DNA from: Flavobacterium orientale
Lineage (GTDB): Bacteria > Bacteroidota > Bacteroidia > Flavobacteriales > Flavobacteriaceae
Length of the DNA stretch: 64,000 bases
NCBI RefSeq assembly: GCF_014638005.1
Contig: NZ_BMFG01000008.1
Coordinates: forward strand, 1 to 64,000
Reading direction: 5' to 3'
In this document: positions 1-9,448 of the stretch, piece by piece
Numbering within the stretch: the stretch's first letter is position 1
Layout: each line of letters opens with the position of its first letter
Notes under the pieces: model-generated
The model's input: only the letters and a program-made list of their open reading frames with translations
The model's database searches: none
Told to the model about the DNA's origin: nothing
Translations under genes and position numbers: made by a program

Positions 1-61
1 CTTGTTTTAATTTCTCTATGGCTGACTTAGAGAAAGACTCAAAATCGAATTGTTCGCTCAT
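1..61 (-). CDS. N-terminal end of a gene running off the window; possible IS256-type transposase
   Basis: An ATG on the minus strand at 61 opens a frame that stays open to the window edge (20 codons, beginning MSEQFDFESF and continuing with an amphipathic KSAIEKLKQ stretch). The acidic/aromatic start followed by a helix resembles the first residues of Bacteroidota IS256-family transposases, but 20 residues are too few to be sure. No terminal inverted repeat can be judged from one side. Confidence 0.35.
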   Translation of the reverse strand, partial: MSEQFDFESFSKSAIEKLKQ

Positions 62-125
62 AATAATCAAATTTAAAAAATTTAAACATCCATTTTTTAT
101 ATTTGACACAGTTTATTGAGCATAC

Positions 126-262
126 TCATTCTATGTTCTATATTCTATATTCTATATTCTATATTCTATATTCTATTCAATACAATCCCTTTGAAAAACA
201 TACCAAATTCCATATACCCACCCCAGACTAATCACTAATTACTAATTACTAATTACTAATCA
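126..262. repeat. Two simple-sequence tracts upstream of the sensor gene
   Basis: Positions 131-178 hold about six tandem copies of the 7-mer TTCTATA, and 231-262 hold copies of a 7-mer like TAATTAC. The second tract has relatives near 50.6 kb and 60.0 kb. No gene is visible between 62 and 399. Confidence 0.75.
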
Positions 263-399
263 CTCCTAACCTACTAATTTTAATAAAAAAACAAACAATT
301 ATACAATTATATCGTTAAATTTATTACATTTATTTTTTATTTCGCACAATACTCCCTCAAATCGATTCATACGCTTACTTATAGTATAATACAGCATCG

Positions 400-3300
400 A
401 TGAATCTTTTACAAAACAAAACACTTGGATTGCTTTCGTTTTTCTCTCTTTTTTCGTGGGTAGTGTCCGCTCAAGACGTGCGTTTTCAAAAATTAACCAT
501 CAATGAAGGCCTTTCACAAAATGTTGTATTTTCTATCACACAAGACAGCGATGGCTTTATGTGGTTTGCTACCAAAGATGGCCTGAATCGATACGATGGC
601 TATACGTTTACGATTTACCAACACAGCCCTTCCGATAAAAACGCCTTGGCTTCCAATTATATTACTACCTTATTTAATGACAGAAATGGAACACTGTGGA
701 TTGGTACAGAAAATGGCGTCTTGCACAACTACAATAAAAAAACCAACAACTTTCAACGTATTTATTTACCCTTGGCTCATGCGATGAGCAAAAATACCGC
801 TGAAATCACCACCATCACTCAAGATAAAAACGCCACGATTTGGGTGGGCACAAAATCTAACGGTATCTTTAAAATCCCTTTTGACGAGGAGCACTACAAC
901 CTGAATCAAATTACTCAGATTTATAAAAATCCCAAAAGTAATTTCAATCTAAGCGACAACAACATTACAAAACTCCATGTAGACGATTCAGGTATGCTAT
1001 GGATTGCGACTGCCAATGGCTTAACGCGAATGCACATCAAAAACGAAGCACTGGCCACCTTTTATTTTGAGGTACAACACAGAAGCACCTTCGGTCTCGA
1101 CAAAGATTTTGGAATTGGCTCCATAGCCGAAGCGGATAAAAACAAATTGTGGTTGGGCACTCGCTCGGGCTTGGTGCTCTTTAACACCCTTGACTTTTCC
1201 TATGAATTCTACCCCCATCATTTAAACATCTTTCGATATGGCTGGGGCAATATAAAAGAAATTGTGGAAGATAAAAAAGGCAACCTTTGGCTGGCTACAG
1301 CTGCGGAATTGATGCGGTTTGACAAGACAACCAAAAAGTACGAAAGCTTTAAAAACGACCCGTTATTGCCGGAATCGTTAAATTACAACAGCATATCCAG
1401 TCTGTTTATCGACCATTCCCATATGCTGTGGGTGGGTACCACGGGAATGGGTATCAACTACTACGACCCCAAAGCCAACCGATTTGGAAAAGTAAATCGA
1501 AAAGACTTCTTAAATTCCAGAATTCCCGGTTTTAGTATCCGCTCCATTGTGGAAGAAAACGACCGGTATGTTTGGATTGGTGCCGAAGTACTTTACCGCT
1601 GGGACAGGAAAACAAACCAACTCAAAACTTTTGAAAGCAGCTCAAAAAATCTTAAGCATTTTGGCAACACCAGTGTTTCTTCCTTACTCAAATCAAAAGA
1701 CAATGCGTTGTGGATAGGCTCCACCGAAGGGTTGTTTCGCTACAACCCCAAAACAGAAGAAACGGTTTTATTTGCAAATGACCCTACTAATCCCAATAGT
1801 TTACCAAAAAAAGGAGCTTCCTTTATTTTTGAAGCTCAAAATGGGACGATTTGGGTGATTACCGAAAACCACTTGTCTAAAATGATTGACCGCAACAAAG
1901 GTATTTTTAAAAATTATACCATTAAAAATAACAGTGCCGAAAACTTCATCGTGCAGTCCTTCATTTATGAAGATGAAAACAACATCTTATGGATTGCGTC
2001 CAAAAATGGAATGATGGCCTTCAATCCCGTAAAAGAAAGTTTTCGCACCTATTTAAACAACCCCGAAAATGAAAAGAGTTTGAGCAACAACAACGTGAAT
2101 GTGATTTGTCCTGATCCTTATTATCCGTCTCGCTTTTTATGGATTGGTACCACCGGGGGGTTGAATTTATTTGACAAAAAACACCAAACGTTTACCCACT
2201 TCACCCAAAAAGACGGACTCCCCAACAATGTGGTGTACGGCATTCTTCCCGACAGTCAAAACTACCTGTGGTTGAGCACCAACAAAGGGATTTCTAAATT
2301 CAATCCGAAAGACAAAACCTTCAGAAACTATGATGTGCATGACGGTTTACAAAGTAATGAGTTCAATACGGGTGCTTTTTATAAAAGTGCTAAAGGGGAA
2401 CTGTTCTTTGGTGGGATATCGGGAGTCAATTACTTTTTCCCCGAACAGATTCAAGACAACCCTTATTTGCCTTCCGTCGCCATTACAGGAATCAAAATTT
2501 ACAGTGAGAACAAATCCAAAAAAGCCTATACCGAAACCCGAGAGATTCATTCCATTAACGGAGAAAAGCTCCAATTCTCTCATCGGGACAACATCTTGAT
2601 TTTTGAATTTGCAGCTCTTGATTTTTCAGCCATTGCAAAAAATAAGTTTGCTTACCAACTGGAGAACTTTAACGACAATTGGATTTATATCGACAAAAGC
2701 CGATCGGCCACGTTCACCAACTTACCGCCCGGGAACTACACCTTTAAAGTAAAAGGAAGCAATAACGATGGGGTTTGGAATCAAAAAGTGACCACCGTCT
2801 CTTTTCAAGTGTTACCCCATTGGAGCGGCACCTGGTGGGCTTATTTGGGTTATTTCCTCATCCTCTTAGCGGTGTTATACCGCATAAGAAACTATGAAAT
2901 GAAACGATTGAAATGGAAAGCCAAAATTGAAAAGGATAAAAATGAAAATGAAACATTGCGTAATCTCGACCAACTGAAAACGCGTTTCTTTACGAATATC
3001 TCGCACGAATTCAGAACACCGCTCACCCTAATTCGTGGAAATGTGGAACAACTGATGGAAGACCACAAGGCCTCAAAAATTAAAAACCAATTACATCAAA
3101 TCGATCAAAACACGCAGCAGTTGCTAAAATTAATCAACCAACTCCTGGACATTTCCAAATTAGAAGCGGGAGCCATGCAACTCAACAGTAAGACCTACAA
3201 CATTGTTCCTTTTATCGAACACTTGGTGTATTCGCTCGAAGCGGTTTGTCAAAATAGAGGCATTACCTTGAGCTTTACTACAGAAAGTCAAACGATTTAT

Positions 3301-4518
3301 GCCAACTATGACGAAGAAAAAATGGAGAAAGTCATCCTGAATTTGTTGTCCAATGCGTTAAAGTTTACAAATGACAACGGCACCATAGAGGTGAGTGTTA
3401 CTACAAACAACAACACTGTCCGGATTACGGTAAAAGATGATGGTGTGGGTATTGAACCTACCGCCTTACCCTTTATCTTCAATCGCTTTTATCAGGCAGA
3501 CAACTCCGATACGAAACCATTTGCCGGTACGGGTATTGGACTTACTTTAGTTAAAGAATTAATTGAACTCCATAAGGGTAAAGTCCATGTAATTAGAAAT
3601 GAAGAGTGTACTAATGATAAAGGAACCACCTTTATCATCGAACTACCTATCGGGATAGTAGTTGATATACCATTGGAACAACCAACTAAAAAGGAAATGG
3701 TATTTCATGATGCTGTACCTGATTTAAAAGTAGCGGCTATTAAAAATACTAAAGAAGTAGCTAAAAAAATAATTGTTTTGGTGGATGACAACCCACACAT
3801 TCGCTTGTTTCTAAAACAACAACTGAAAGACAAATACAAAATCATTGAAGCCGAAAATGGTAAAAAAGGCATTCTAAAATCGCAAAAACACATACCGGAT
3901 CTGATCATTGCCGATATCATGATGCCGGAAATGGATGGCTATACCATGGTACAGCAATTGCGTAACGACGAATTGACCAGTCACATCCCCATTATCCTAT
4001 TGACAGGAAAAGCCACATTGGACGATAAACTAAAAGGGCTGGAATATGGTGTGGATGCCTACCTTACGAAACCGTTTAACAGTAAAGAACTTAAAATCAC
4101 GATAGCCAACTTAATGGACCAACGGGAACAACTCCGCCTCAAATTTCAAAAAAGCTTTAAAGTAGAAAAAAGTCAGGTAGCCGTGTCTTCAGTAGACCAA
4201 CTGTTTTTAGAAAAAGCGATACACTACATCAAAGACAACATGGATAATGCCAATTTTAGTGTAGAGCTGTTGGCTCAAAAAATGTGCTTGAGTCCTTCGC
4301 AACTCCATCGAAAAATGGTGGCATTACTCAATCAGGCTCCGGGACAACTGATACGCAGTATTCGTTTGGAACATTCAGCGGATTTACTGCTTCAAAATGC
4401 CGGAAATATTGCTGAAATAGGCTATCAAACAGGGTTCAGTGACCAAACGTACTTTTCACGTGCGTTTAAAAATCAGTTTGGTTGCTCCCCATCATCTTAT
4501 AAAAAAACAGTAAAATGA
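400..4518 (+). CDS. Hybrid two-component sensor histidine kinase/response regulator with AraC output
   Basis: A one-protein signalling system of the Bacteroidota HTCS type. Order: signal peptide (about 1-24); a periplasmic propeller of repeated D-x-x-G-x-x-W-I-G-T units (about 30-730); a Y_Y_Y domain (about 745-805); one membrane helix (about 812-831); HisKA with phospho-acceptor His869 in the ISHEFRTP motif; HATPase with the N box near 981-985 and the GTGIGL box; a receiver domain with Asp1172 in the ADIMMPEMDGY motif; and a C-terminal AraC helix-turn-helix (about 1270-1372). Full length for the family. Such proteins sense an extracellular ligand and control neighbouring genes; the same-strand genes that follow are the obvious targets, but the ligand cannot be told. 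Confidence 0.96.
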   Translation: MNLLQNKTLGLLSFFSLFSWVVSAQDVRFQKLTINEGLSQNVVFSITQDSDGFMWFATKDGLNRYDGYTFTIYQHSPSDKNALASNYITTLFNDRNGTLWIGTENGVLHNYNKKTNNFQRIYLPLAHAMSKNTAEITTITQDKNATIWVGTKSNGIFKIPFDEEHYNLNQITQIYKNPKSNFNLSDNNITKLHVDDSGMLWIATANGLTRMHIKNEALATFYFEVQHRSTFGLDKDFGIGSIAEADKNKLWLGTRSGLVLFNTLDFSYEFYPHHLNIFRYGWGNIKEIVEDKKGNLWLATAAELMRFDKTTKKYESFKNDPLLPESLNYNSISSLFIDHSHMLWVGTTGMGINYYDPKANRFGKVNRKDFLNSRIPGFSIRSIVEENDRYVWIGAEVLYRWDRKTNQLKTFESSSKNLKHFGNTSVSSLLKSKDNALWIGSTEGLFRYNPKTEETVLFANDPTNPNSLPKKGASFIFEAQNGTIWVITENHLSKMIDRNKGIFKNYTIKNNSAENFIVQSFIYEDENNILWIASKNGMMAFNPVKESFRTYLNNPENEKSLSNNNVNVICPDPYYPSRFLWIGTTGGLNLFDKKHQTFTHFTQKDGLPNNVVYGILPDSQNYLWLSTNKGISKFNPKDKTFRNYDVHDGLQSNEFNTGAFYKSAKGELFFGGISGVNYFFPEQIQDNPYLPSVAITGIKIYSENKSKKAYTETREIHSINGEKLQFSHRDNILIFEFAALDFSAIAKNKFAYQLENFNDNWIYIDKSRSATFTNLPPGNYTFKVKGSNNDGVWNQKVTTVSFQVLPHWSGTWWAYLGYFLILLAVLYRIRNYEMKRLKWKAKIEKDKNENETLRNLDQLKTRFFTNISHEFRTPLTLIRGNVEQLMEDHKASKIKNQLHQIDQNTQQLLKLINQLLDISKLEAGAMQLNSKTYNIVPFIEHLVYSLEAVCQNRGITLSFTTESQTIYANYDEEKMEKVILNLLSNALKFTNDNGTIEVSVTTNNNTVRITVKDDGVGIEPTALPFIFNRFYQADNSDTKPFAGTGIGLTLVKELIELHKGKVHVIRNEECTNDKGTTFIIELPIGIVVDIPLEQPTKKEMVFHDAVPDLKVAAIKNTKEVAKKIIVLVDDNPHIRLFLKQQLKDKYKIIEAENGKKGILKSQKHIPDLIIADIMMPEMDGYTMVQQLRNDELTSHIPIILLTGKATLDDKLKGLEYGVDAYLTKPFNSKELKITIANLMDQREQLRLKFQKSFKVEKSQVAVSSVDQLFLEKAIHYIKDNMDNANFSVELLAQKMCLSPSQLHRKMVALLNQAPGQLIRSIRLEHSADLLLQNAGNIAEIGYQTGFSDQTYFSRAFKNQFGCSPSSYKKTVK

Positions 4519-4663
4519 AAGAAGCTTACCATGTATACAAACAGGAATTATAAATACGAGTACCAATGCTATAAAAGTACCTATTGTTGCAAGATTTGTA
4601 CAACTTATTCTACCGCCATGTAATTAATTTTGGATTATTAATAACCAATTAAATAACCAAAAA

Positions 4664-5380
4664 ATGAAAAATGTAATGTATTTGTTGCTACTTTTTCCAC
4701 TACTACTAGTAGCTCAAAACCCGGGTAAGATTTTGAACATGACTGAAATTACAGTCAAAAGTGGCCACAACAGCCAGTTCAAAGCAGCAGTTAAATTGTA
4801 TAAAGAATGCTACGAAAAAAACAACGGCACCGAAGGCTGGAATCTATGGCAACGCTTTCAGGGGGAAGGCACCGTGTATGTACTGACTAGTATGGTGGAC
4901 AATTGGGCCGCGTTTGACAAAGAAGACAAAGCGGGCGACGATTGCCAATCGTTTGTAACTACCCACATCATGCCTCACGTGGAAAAAATCAGTTATTCCA
5001 CCGCTCGAAACTTACCGGACTTGAGTAGAGCTCCGTTGGAAGGCACCAAAATGGTAGTGGTTTATTCGGTTAAAGTCAACAACGCTACAGCCTTTGAAGA
5101 AGGGATTAAAGAACGTCAGGCGTTCATAAGAAGAGCAGAAGGTAGCCCTCGTAGTTATATCTACCGCTTTATGGGCGGACATCCGGATTCTCCCTCCTAT
5201 CTTTTCTCTACCCCGTTCAAAAGCTTTGCGGATATGGACATCCAACGCGACAACATCTGGAAAATAATTGAAAAAGAAAAAGGCTTGAAAGTAGCCAACC
5301 AAATGAGAGAAGCCAACGCCAAACTTGTTGAAAAAGAATGGTCGTATCTCTATATACTACATGATGAATTAAGTAAATAA
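4664..5380 (+). CDS. Exported protein with two alpha/beta-barrel-like repeats
   Basis: 238 aa with a cleavable signal peptide ending near LLVAQ (about residue 18). The mature part appears to be two related halves (about 25-115 and 122-235), each with strand-helix-strand character such as KILNMTEITVKSGHNSQF and KMVVVYSVKVNNATAFEEG. This resembles dimeric alpha/beta-barrel (ABM/NIPSNAP-like) proteins, but no catalytic residue is evident. The next gene, 21 bp downstream, encodes a similar protein, so the two look like an operon of paralogues, probably under the sensor gene just upstream. Function unknown; the fold is an inference. Confidence 0.85.
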   Translation: MKNVMYLLLLFPLLLVAQNPGKILNMTEITVKSGHNSQFKAAVKLYKECYEKNNGTEGWNLWQRFQGEGTVYVLTSMVDNWAAFDKEDKAGDDCQSFVTTHIMPHVEKISYSTARNLPDLSRAPLEGTKMVVVYSVKVNNATAFEEGIKERQAFIRRAEGSPRSYIYRFMGGHPDSPSYLFSTPFKSFADMDIQRDNIWKIIEKEKGLKVANQMREANAKLVEKEWSYLYILHDELSK

Positions 5381-5401
5381 AGTAAAGTAAAATGTAATGT
5401 T

Positions 5402-6148
5402 ATGAAAAATGCTGTTAATTGTTTAAGTACGCTGTTTCTGTTTGTTTTCTCGCTATCTGTGGCCCAAAATTCGCTTCGCTATCGCGTGCATGTTGACAAT
5501 GTCACCCCTAGTAAAGTAGCCGCTTATGAAGTATTGGCTAAAAAATTAGCCGATTTAGCTGCCGAAAACAAAGAAGAAAAAGGATGGGTCATGTTTGTTT
5601 CTGATGATTTCAAATACCATGCAATTTCTCCACTAAACAGCATGACGGAAATAGGAATGAACCCCTATCCGAATACGTTAGAAAAAATGGGTGGCGATGC
5701 GTTCATCAAAATGTTTGAAAGTTTTGATGAATGCTATCCCAGTCATGGCGATTACATTCTCAATTTGAGTACTACCCTATCCTACATGCCGGATGGCTTA
5801 GTGAATATGATTGACGGTAAAGATTTCAGAACCAATTACCTCTATTACTATGAACCAAAGGATTTTGATGCCGTTTTAAAAACGGCCGAACAATTCAAAA
5901 CGTTGAACGAACAGAAAAAATCAAAATTGCACTACCGTATCTACCTGAGTGGTTTTGGAAATCCGGAAGCCTATATGCTGATTTCCTATGCTGCAAAAGA
6001 CGAAGAGGAACTTAAAAAAATGGTAGAAGAAAACAACAAACTCCTTGGGGAGGAACGGGTAAAGCTCAACGATGCCTTAAACGCAACTACCTTTAAAATG
6101 GAAACACGTAGAGGCACCATGCGACGCGATTTATCCTATATAAAATAA
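5402..6148 (+). CDS. Exported protein, likely paralogue of the preceding gene product
   Basis: 248 aa with a signal peptide ending around SLSVAQ (residue 22). The mature chain has the same plan as its upstream neighbour: a first half with strand-helix pattern (RYRVHVDNVTPSKVAAYEVL) and a second half beginning near LYYYEPKDFDAVLKTAEQF. Size, signal peptide, tandem position and layout suggest a duplicated pair; identity is low by eye. The gene is followed by more than 900 bp of repeat DNA, so the transcript probably ends there. No enzymatic motif is recognised. Confidence 0.85.
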   Translation: MKNAVNCLSTLFLFVFSLSVAQNSLRYRVHVDNVTPSKVAAYEVLAKKLADLAAENKEEKGWVMFVSDDFKYHAISPLNSMTEIGMNPYPNTLEKMGGDAFIKMFESFDECYPSHGDYILNLSTTLSYMPDGLVNMIDGKDFRTNYLYYYEPKDFDAVLKTAEQFKTLNEQKKSKLHYRIYLSGFGNPEAYMLISYAAKDEEELKKMVEENNKLLGEERVKLNDALNATTFKMETRRGTMRRDLSYIK

Positions 6149-6224
6149 AAAATGAAGCCGCAGGAAGCTAGTAATAATGATGTAATACAATTCTTGAATG
6201 CTCTTAGCTCTCTGTTATTTTAAT

Positions 6225-7025
6225 TGAGCGAAGCGTCTTCAAAAACTATGAAAACTATGGATCTATGTGGTTTAAAAAAATTTGAAATAGAATAACATTT
6301 ATGAGAACTTATATGCCTTATAGGGTAAACATTTTAGCCACATAGATACATAGGAAAAAGAGCATAGAACCAATGCTTGGTTTCGCATAGCTAGGTGCTA
6401 CTTTAATTGAGCGAAGCATCTATTACGTCTCAAAAGCCTATGTCTCTATGTGGTTAAAAAAAAGTATCAACTAAAAAGTAAACACATAGGTACATAGTAA
6501 AATACATAGAATCAGTTCTAGTTTATGCATCGCTATATGATACTAAAAATGAGCGTAGCGTCTATTACGTATCAAAAGCCTATGTCTCTATGTGGTTAAA
6601 AAAAGTATCAACTAAAAAGTAAACACATAGGTACAAAGTAAAATACATAGAATCAGTTCTAGGCTATACATCGCTATATGATACTAAAAATGAGCGTAGC
6701 GTCTATTACGTATCAAAAGCCTATGTCGCTATGTGGTTAAAAAAAGTATCAACTAAAAAGTAAACACATAAGTACAAAGTAAAATACATAGAATCAGTTC
6801 TAGGCTATACATCGCTATAGGATACTAAAAATGAGCGTAGCGTCTACTACGTCTCAAAAGCCTATGTCTCTATGTGGTTAAAAAAAGTATTAACTAAAAA
6901 GTAAACACATAGGTACATAGTAAAATACATAGAATCAGTTCAAGGTTATGCATCGCTATATGATAAAAAAAATGAGCGTAGCGTCTTCAAAAACTATGAA
7001 AACTATGTCTCTATGTGGTTAAAAT
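6225..7025. repeat. Tandem array of about 141-bp units (ACATAG/CTATGTGG family)
   Basis: The whole gap between two genes. The string AGCCTATGTC recurs at 6435, 6577, 6718 and 6859, giving periods of 142, 141 and 141 bp, with a diverged unit before and a partial one after. Each unit contains CACATAGGTACATAG, GAATCAGTT, GAGCGTAGCGTCT and CTATGTCTCTATGTGGTTA, so its ends are loosely inverted copies of each other. Related single units occur at 14.3-15.0 kb and 61.5-61.8 kb. All frames are closed; no gene is seen. Confidence 0.9.
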
Positions 7026-7077
7026 TTTAAAAAAAAGAACAACAATTAAAAATGATTAATAACCTAAAAACAATACA

Positions 7078-7602
7078 ATGAAAAAACTAAACATCCTTTT
7101 GCTGGCTGTATTGACACTAATAGCCTGCGAAACCAAAAAAGACCGCTATACACAAACGGCTCCTGAAATTGAGACGTATAAAAAAGCACTGAAAGATTAT
7201 GAAATGGCCAACTGGGACGAACTGGCCTCGCACTATGCCGATACGGCCAAAGTAATGATGAATGTCACGAAGAAAAATGCAAAAACAGTAGCTCAAATGA
7301 TTGAAGCTAATAAACAAGACCAAACCTTGTTTACTTCCTATGGCTTTGTTCCCGAAGAATCGGAATATGAAATGGTGGTTACCGACAAAGGAGAAACCTG
7401 GGTGAACTACTGGGGGCTATGGCAAGGCCGCTTAAAATTGAACAACGAACTCTACGAAATACCCGTGCACCTAACCGCTCGTTTCAGTAACGGTAAAATT
7501 GTGAAGGAACACGGCTATTGGGACAACAGTGCCATAACCATGGTTTTAATGAAGCAGGCGGATACAACGGCTGTAGCGACACCATCGGTGGCCAACGAAT
7601 AA
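7078..7602 (+). CDS. SnoaL/NTF2-like lipoprotein
   Basis: 174 aa. The N-terminus MKKLNILLLAVLTLIACETK carries a lipobox with Cys17, so the product should be a lipoprotein. The body has the NTF2/SnoaL pattern: a helix with EMANWDELASHYADTAKVMM, strands such as ETWVNYWGLWQG, and a final HLTARFSNGKIVKEHGYWD. These cone-shaped folds bind small ligands or act as polyketide-cyclase-like enzymes; no specific active site is assigned. It opens a run of related genes (next gene 68 bp downstream, across a hairpin). Confidence 0.88.
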   Translation: MKKLNILLLAVLTLIACETKKDRYTQTAPEIETYKKALKDYEMANWDELASHYADTAKVMMNVTKKNAKTVAQMIEANKQDQTLFTSYGFVPEESEYEMVVTDKGETWVNYWGLWQGRLKLNNELYEIPVHLTARFSNGKIVKEHGYWDNSAITMVLMKQADTTAVATPSVANE

Positions 7603-7617
7603 TACCACACCATTACC

Positions 7618-7643
7618 AAGTCCGTTTGATTTCAAACGGACTT
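7618..7643 (+). terminator. Perfect hairpin between the two SnoaL-like genes
   Basis: AAGTCCGTTTGA, a 2-nt loop, then its exact reverse complement (12-bp arms) starting 15 bp after the stop codon. The following sequence TTATG is only weakly U-rich, so termination may be partial. Confidence 0.6.
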
Positions 7644-7669
7644 TATGCAGTAATCTAAACCCTCTTATA

Positions 7670-8545
7670 ATGAAAAAATACTACAGTAGTATCATATTCC
7701 TCCTATGGAGTAGTACCAGTCTATTTGCCCAACAAAGCACCTCCGAAAACAACATTAAAATGTACGCTAAAGTTTGGGATGAAATTGTCAACAAAAGACA
7801 AATTGACCAAATTAATGCCACCCACTTTGACACCAACATCACCATGGTAGCCAGTCCGCAAAACGTGGTAGGCCTTGAAAACTTCAAAGCCCACTACCAA
7901 AATTACCTAACGGGCTTTTCAGACATCCATTTTACCATCGTGGAAATCTTTGGTCAAGGCGATAAAATTGTCAAACATTGGCAATTTAAAGGAAAACATA
8001 CCGGCGTCTTTTTTGGTATGCCACCAACGGGTAAAGCGGTAGCTGTGGAAGGTGTCACCATTGCTAAAATGAAAAACGGAAAGATTGCCTACGAACACGA
8101 CTTTATGGACAGCCTGCCTTTTATGCAACAACTGGGTTTGCTTTCTGATCCGGCCAATGTGAGCGTGATTGACAACCTCTACAAGGCTTTTGCTAAAGGT
8201 GATATTCCCACCGTTCTGGGTGGTTTGGATGCGAATGTCGTTTGGAATGAAGCTGAAGGCAACAAATACGCGGACGGCAACCCTTACAAAGGTCCGGATG
8301 CTGTGCTCAATGGGGTCTTTGCCCGAATTGGTGCCGAACACGATTCTTTCTTGTTAGATGAAATCACGCTACACGAAATGTCAGATAATAAAGTACTGGC
8401 TACGTTACGCTATAAAGGAAAATATAAAAACGGGAAGGCTTACAACGCTCAAGTGGCTCATTTATGGACGCTAAAAGACGGGAAAGTCACCGCTTTTCAA
8501 CAGTATGTAGATACCAAACAACTTAATGATGCTTTAGCTAAATAA
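7670..8545 (+). CDS. Exported protein with two SnoaL-like (ester cyclase-type) domains
   Basis: 291 aa with a signal peptide ending at SLFAQ. Two SnoaL-like halves follow: about 27-155 (contains HYQNYLTGFSDIHFTIVEI and KHTGVFFGMPPTGKAV, the hallmark of the SnoaL ester-cyclase group) and about 160-290 (VIDNLYKAFAKGDIPTVLGG and AHLWTLKDGKVTAFQQYVDT). A fusion of two NTF2-like domains is less usual than the single-domain form. The SDR gene begins 7 bp after the stop, so the two are probably co-transcribed. The substrate cannot be inferred. Confidence 0.88.
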   Translation: MKKYYSSIIFLLWSSTSLFAQQSTSENNIKMYAKVWDEIVNKRQIDQINATHFDTNITMVASPQNVVGLENFKAHYQNYLTGFSDIHFTIVEIFGQGDKIVKHWQFKGKHTGVFFGMPPTGKAVAVEGVTIAKMKNGKIAYEHDFMDSLPFMQQLGLLSDPANVSVIDNLYKAFAKGDIPTVLGGLDANVVWNEAEGNKYADGNPYKGPDAVLNGVFARIGAEHDSFLLDEITLHEMSDNKVLATLRYKGKYKNGKAYNAQVAHLWTLKDGKVTAFQQYVDTKQLNDALAK

Positions 8546-8552
8546 ACGGGGT

Positions 8553-9422
8553 ATGAAAAAAATACTTATTACAGGGTGTAGTAGCGGTTTCGGATTTGAA
8601 GCCGCTAAATACCTCGCCGAAAAAGGCCATCACGTGTATGCTACCATGCGGAATGCAGCCGGTTCTAATGCGAGTGCAGCCGTGGCATTACAGCATTTTG
8701 CCACAACGCATAAGGCAAAAATTGACGTAATCGACTTAGATGTCACCTCCGATGAAAGTGTCAGCGTTGCGATGACGCGAATACCCACCGTGGATGTTTT
8801 AATCAACAACGCAGGTCGTGGATTTGGCGGACCCGTAGAAGCGTTTTCGGCAGCGGAATGTCTGGCACAATTGGACCTAAACATCGTGGGTACTATTCGA
8901 ATGGCAAAAGCAGTGCTTCCCGGCATGCGTGCCCAAAAATCAGGACTAATCATCCAACTCAGTTCTATTGCGGGACGCTTAGCTGTTCCCGGGTTTGGTA
9001 TTTACCATGCCAGTAAGTGGGGCGTGGAAGGTTTAAGTGAAGCCATGCGGTATGAACTTGCTCCGCTGGGTATTGATGTGGCTGTTGTGGAACCCGGTCC
9101 CTTTTCCACCAACTTTTTTCCAAGTCTGATAACGGCTAAAGACGATGAAATTGCAAAAGCCTACGAACATGTGGGGGCTTTTAGTGCCGAATTCGGAACC
9201 AAAACACAAGCTGCTTTTGCCGATGAACAGGCACCAACCGACCCAATGATTGTGGTGCAACTCTTTGAAGCTCTTATCAATGCTCCCGCAGGTTCACGAC
9301 CGTTGCGAAATGTCGCAGGATTGGATTTTGGTACCCGACATATCAATGACGCCGTCGAACCGCTTCGTAAAGGGGTGTTAGAAGCCTTTCATTTATCCGA
9401 TTGGGACGGCGTGAAAGCCTAA
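8553..9422 (+). CDS. Short-chain dehydrogenase/reductase (SDR)
   Basis: 289 aa, classical SDR. The N-terminal nucleotide-binding motif TGCSSGFG, the NNAG motif (in LINNAGRGFGG), catalytic Ser in the QLSSIAG strand and the Tyr-x-x-x-Lys pair in YHASKWG are all present, so it should be active on an alcohol or carbonyl with NAD(P). No signal peptide, so cytoplasmic. It sits between an exported SnoaL-like protein and a lipoprotein hydrolase on the same strand. Confidence 0.95.
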   Translation: MKKILITGCSSGFGFEAAKYLAEKGHHVYATMRNAAGSNASAAVALQHFATTHKAKIDVIDLDVTSDESVSVAMTRIPTVDVLINNAGRGFGGPVEAFSAAECLAQLDLNIVGTIRMAKAVLPGMRAQKSGLIIQLSSIAGRLAVPGFGIYHASKWGVEGLSEAMRYELAPLGIDVAVVEPGPFSTNFFPSLITAKDDEIAKAYEHVGAFSAEFGTKTQAAFADEQAPTDPMIVVQLFEALINAPAGSRPLRNVAGLDFGTRHINDAVEPLRKGVLEAFHLSDWDGVKA

Positions 9423-9448
9423 ACTTGTAACCAAACCACAATTTGCAT

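Noticed and set aside
6225..7025. Possible CRISPR array
   Set aside because: The units are about 141 bp and repeated along their whole length, without unique spacers, and there are no cas genes.
7919..8341. 140-codon minus-strand ORF within the SnoaL-like gene
   Set aside because: Shadow of a strongly coding plus-strand frame; no family features. The same holds for the other antisense ORFs, for example 12964-13383, 57967-58377 and 62449-62817.
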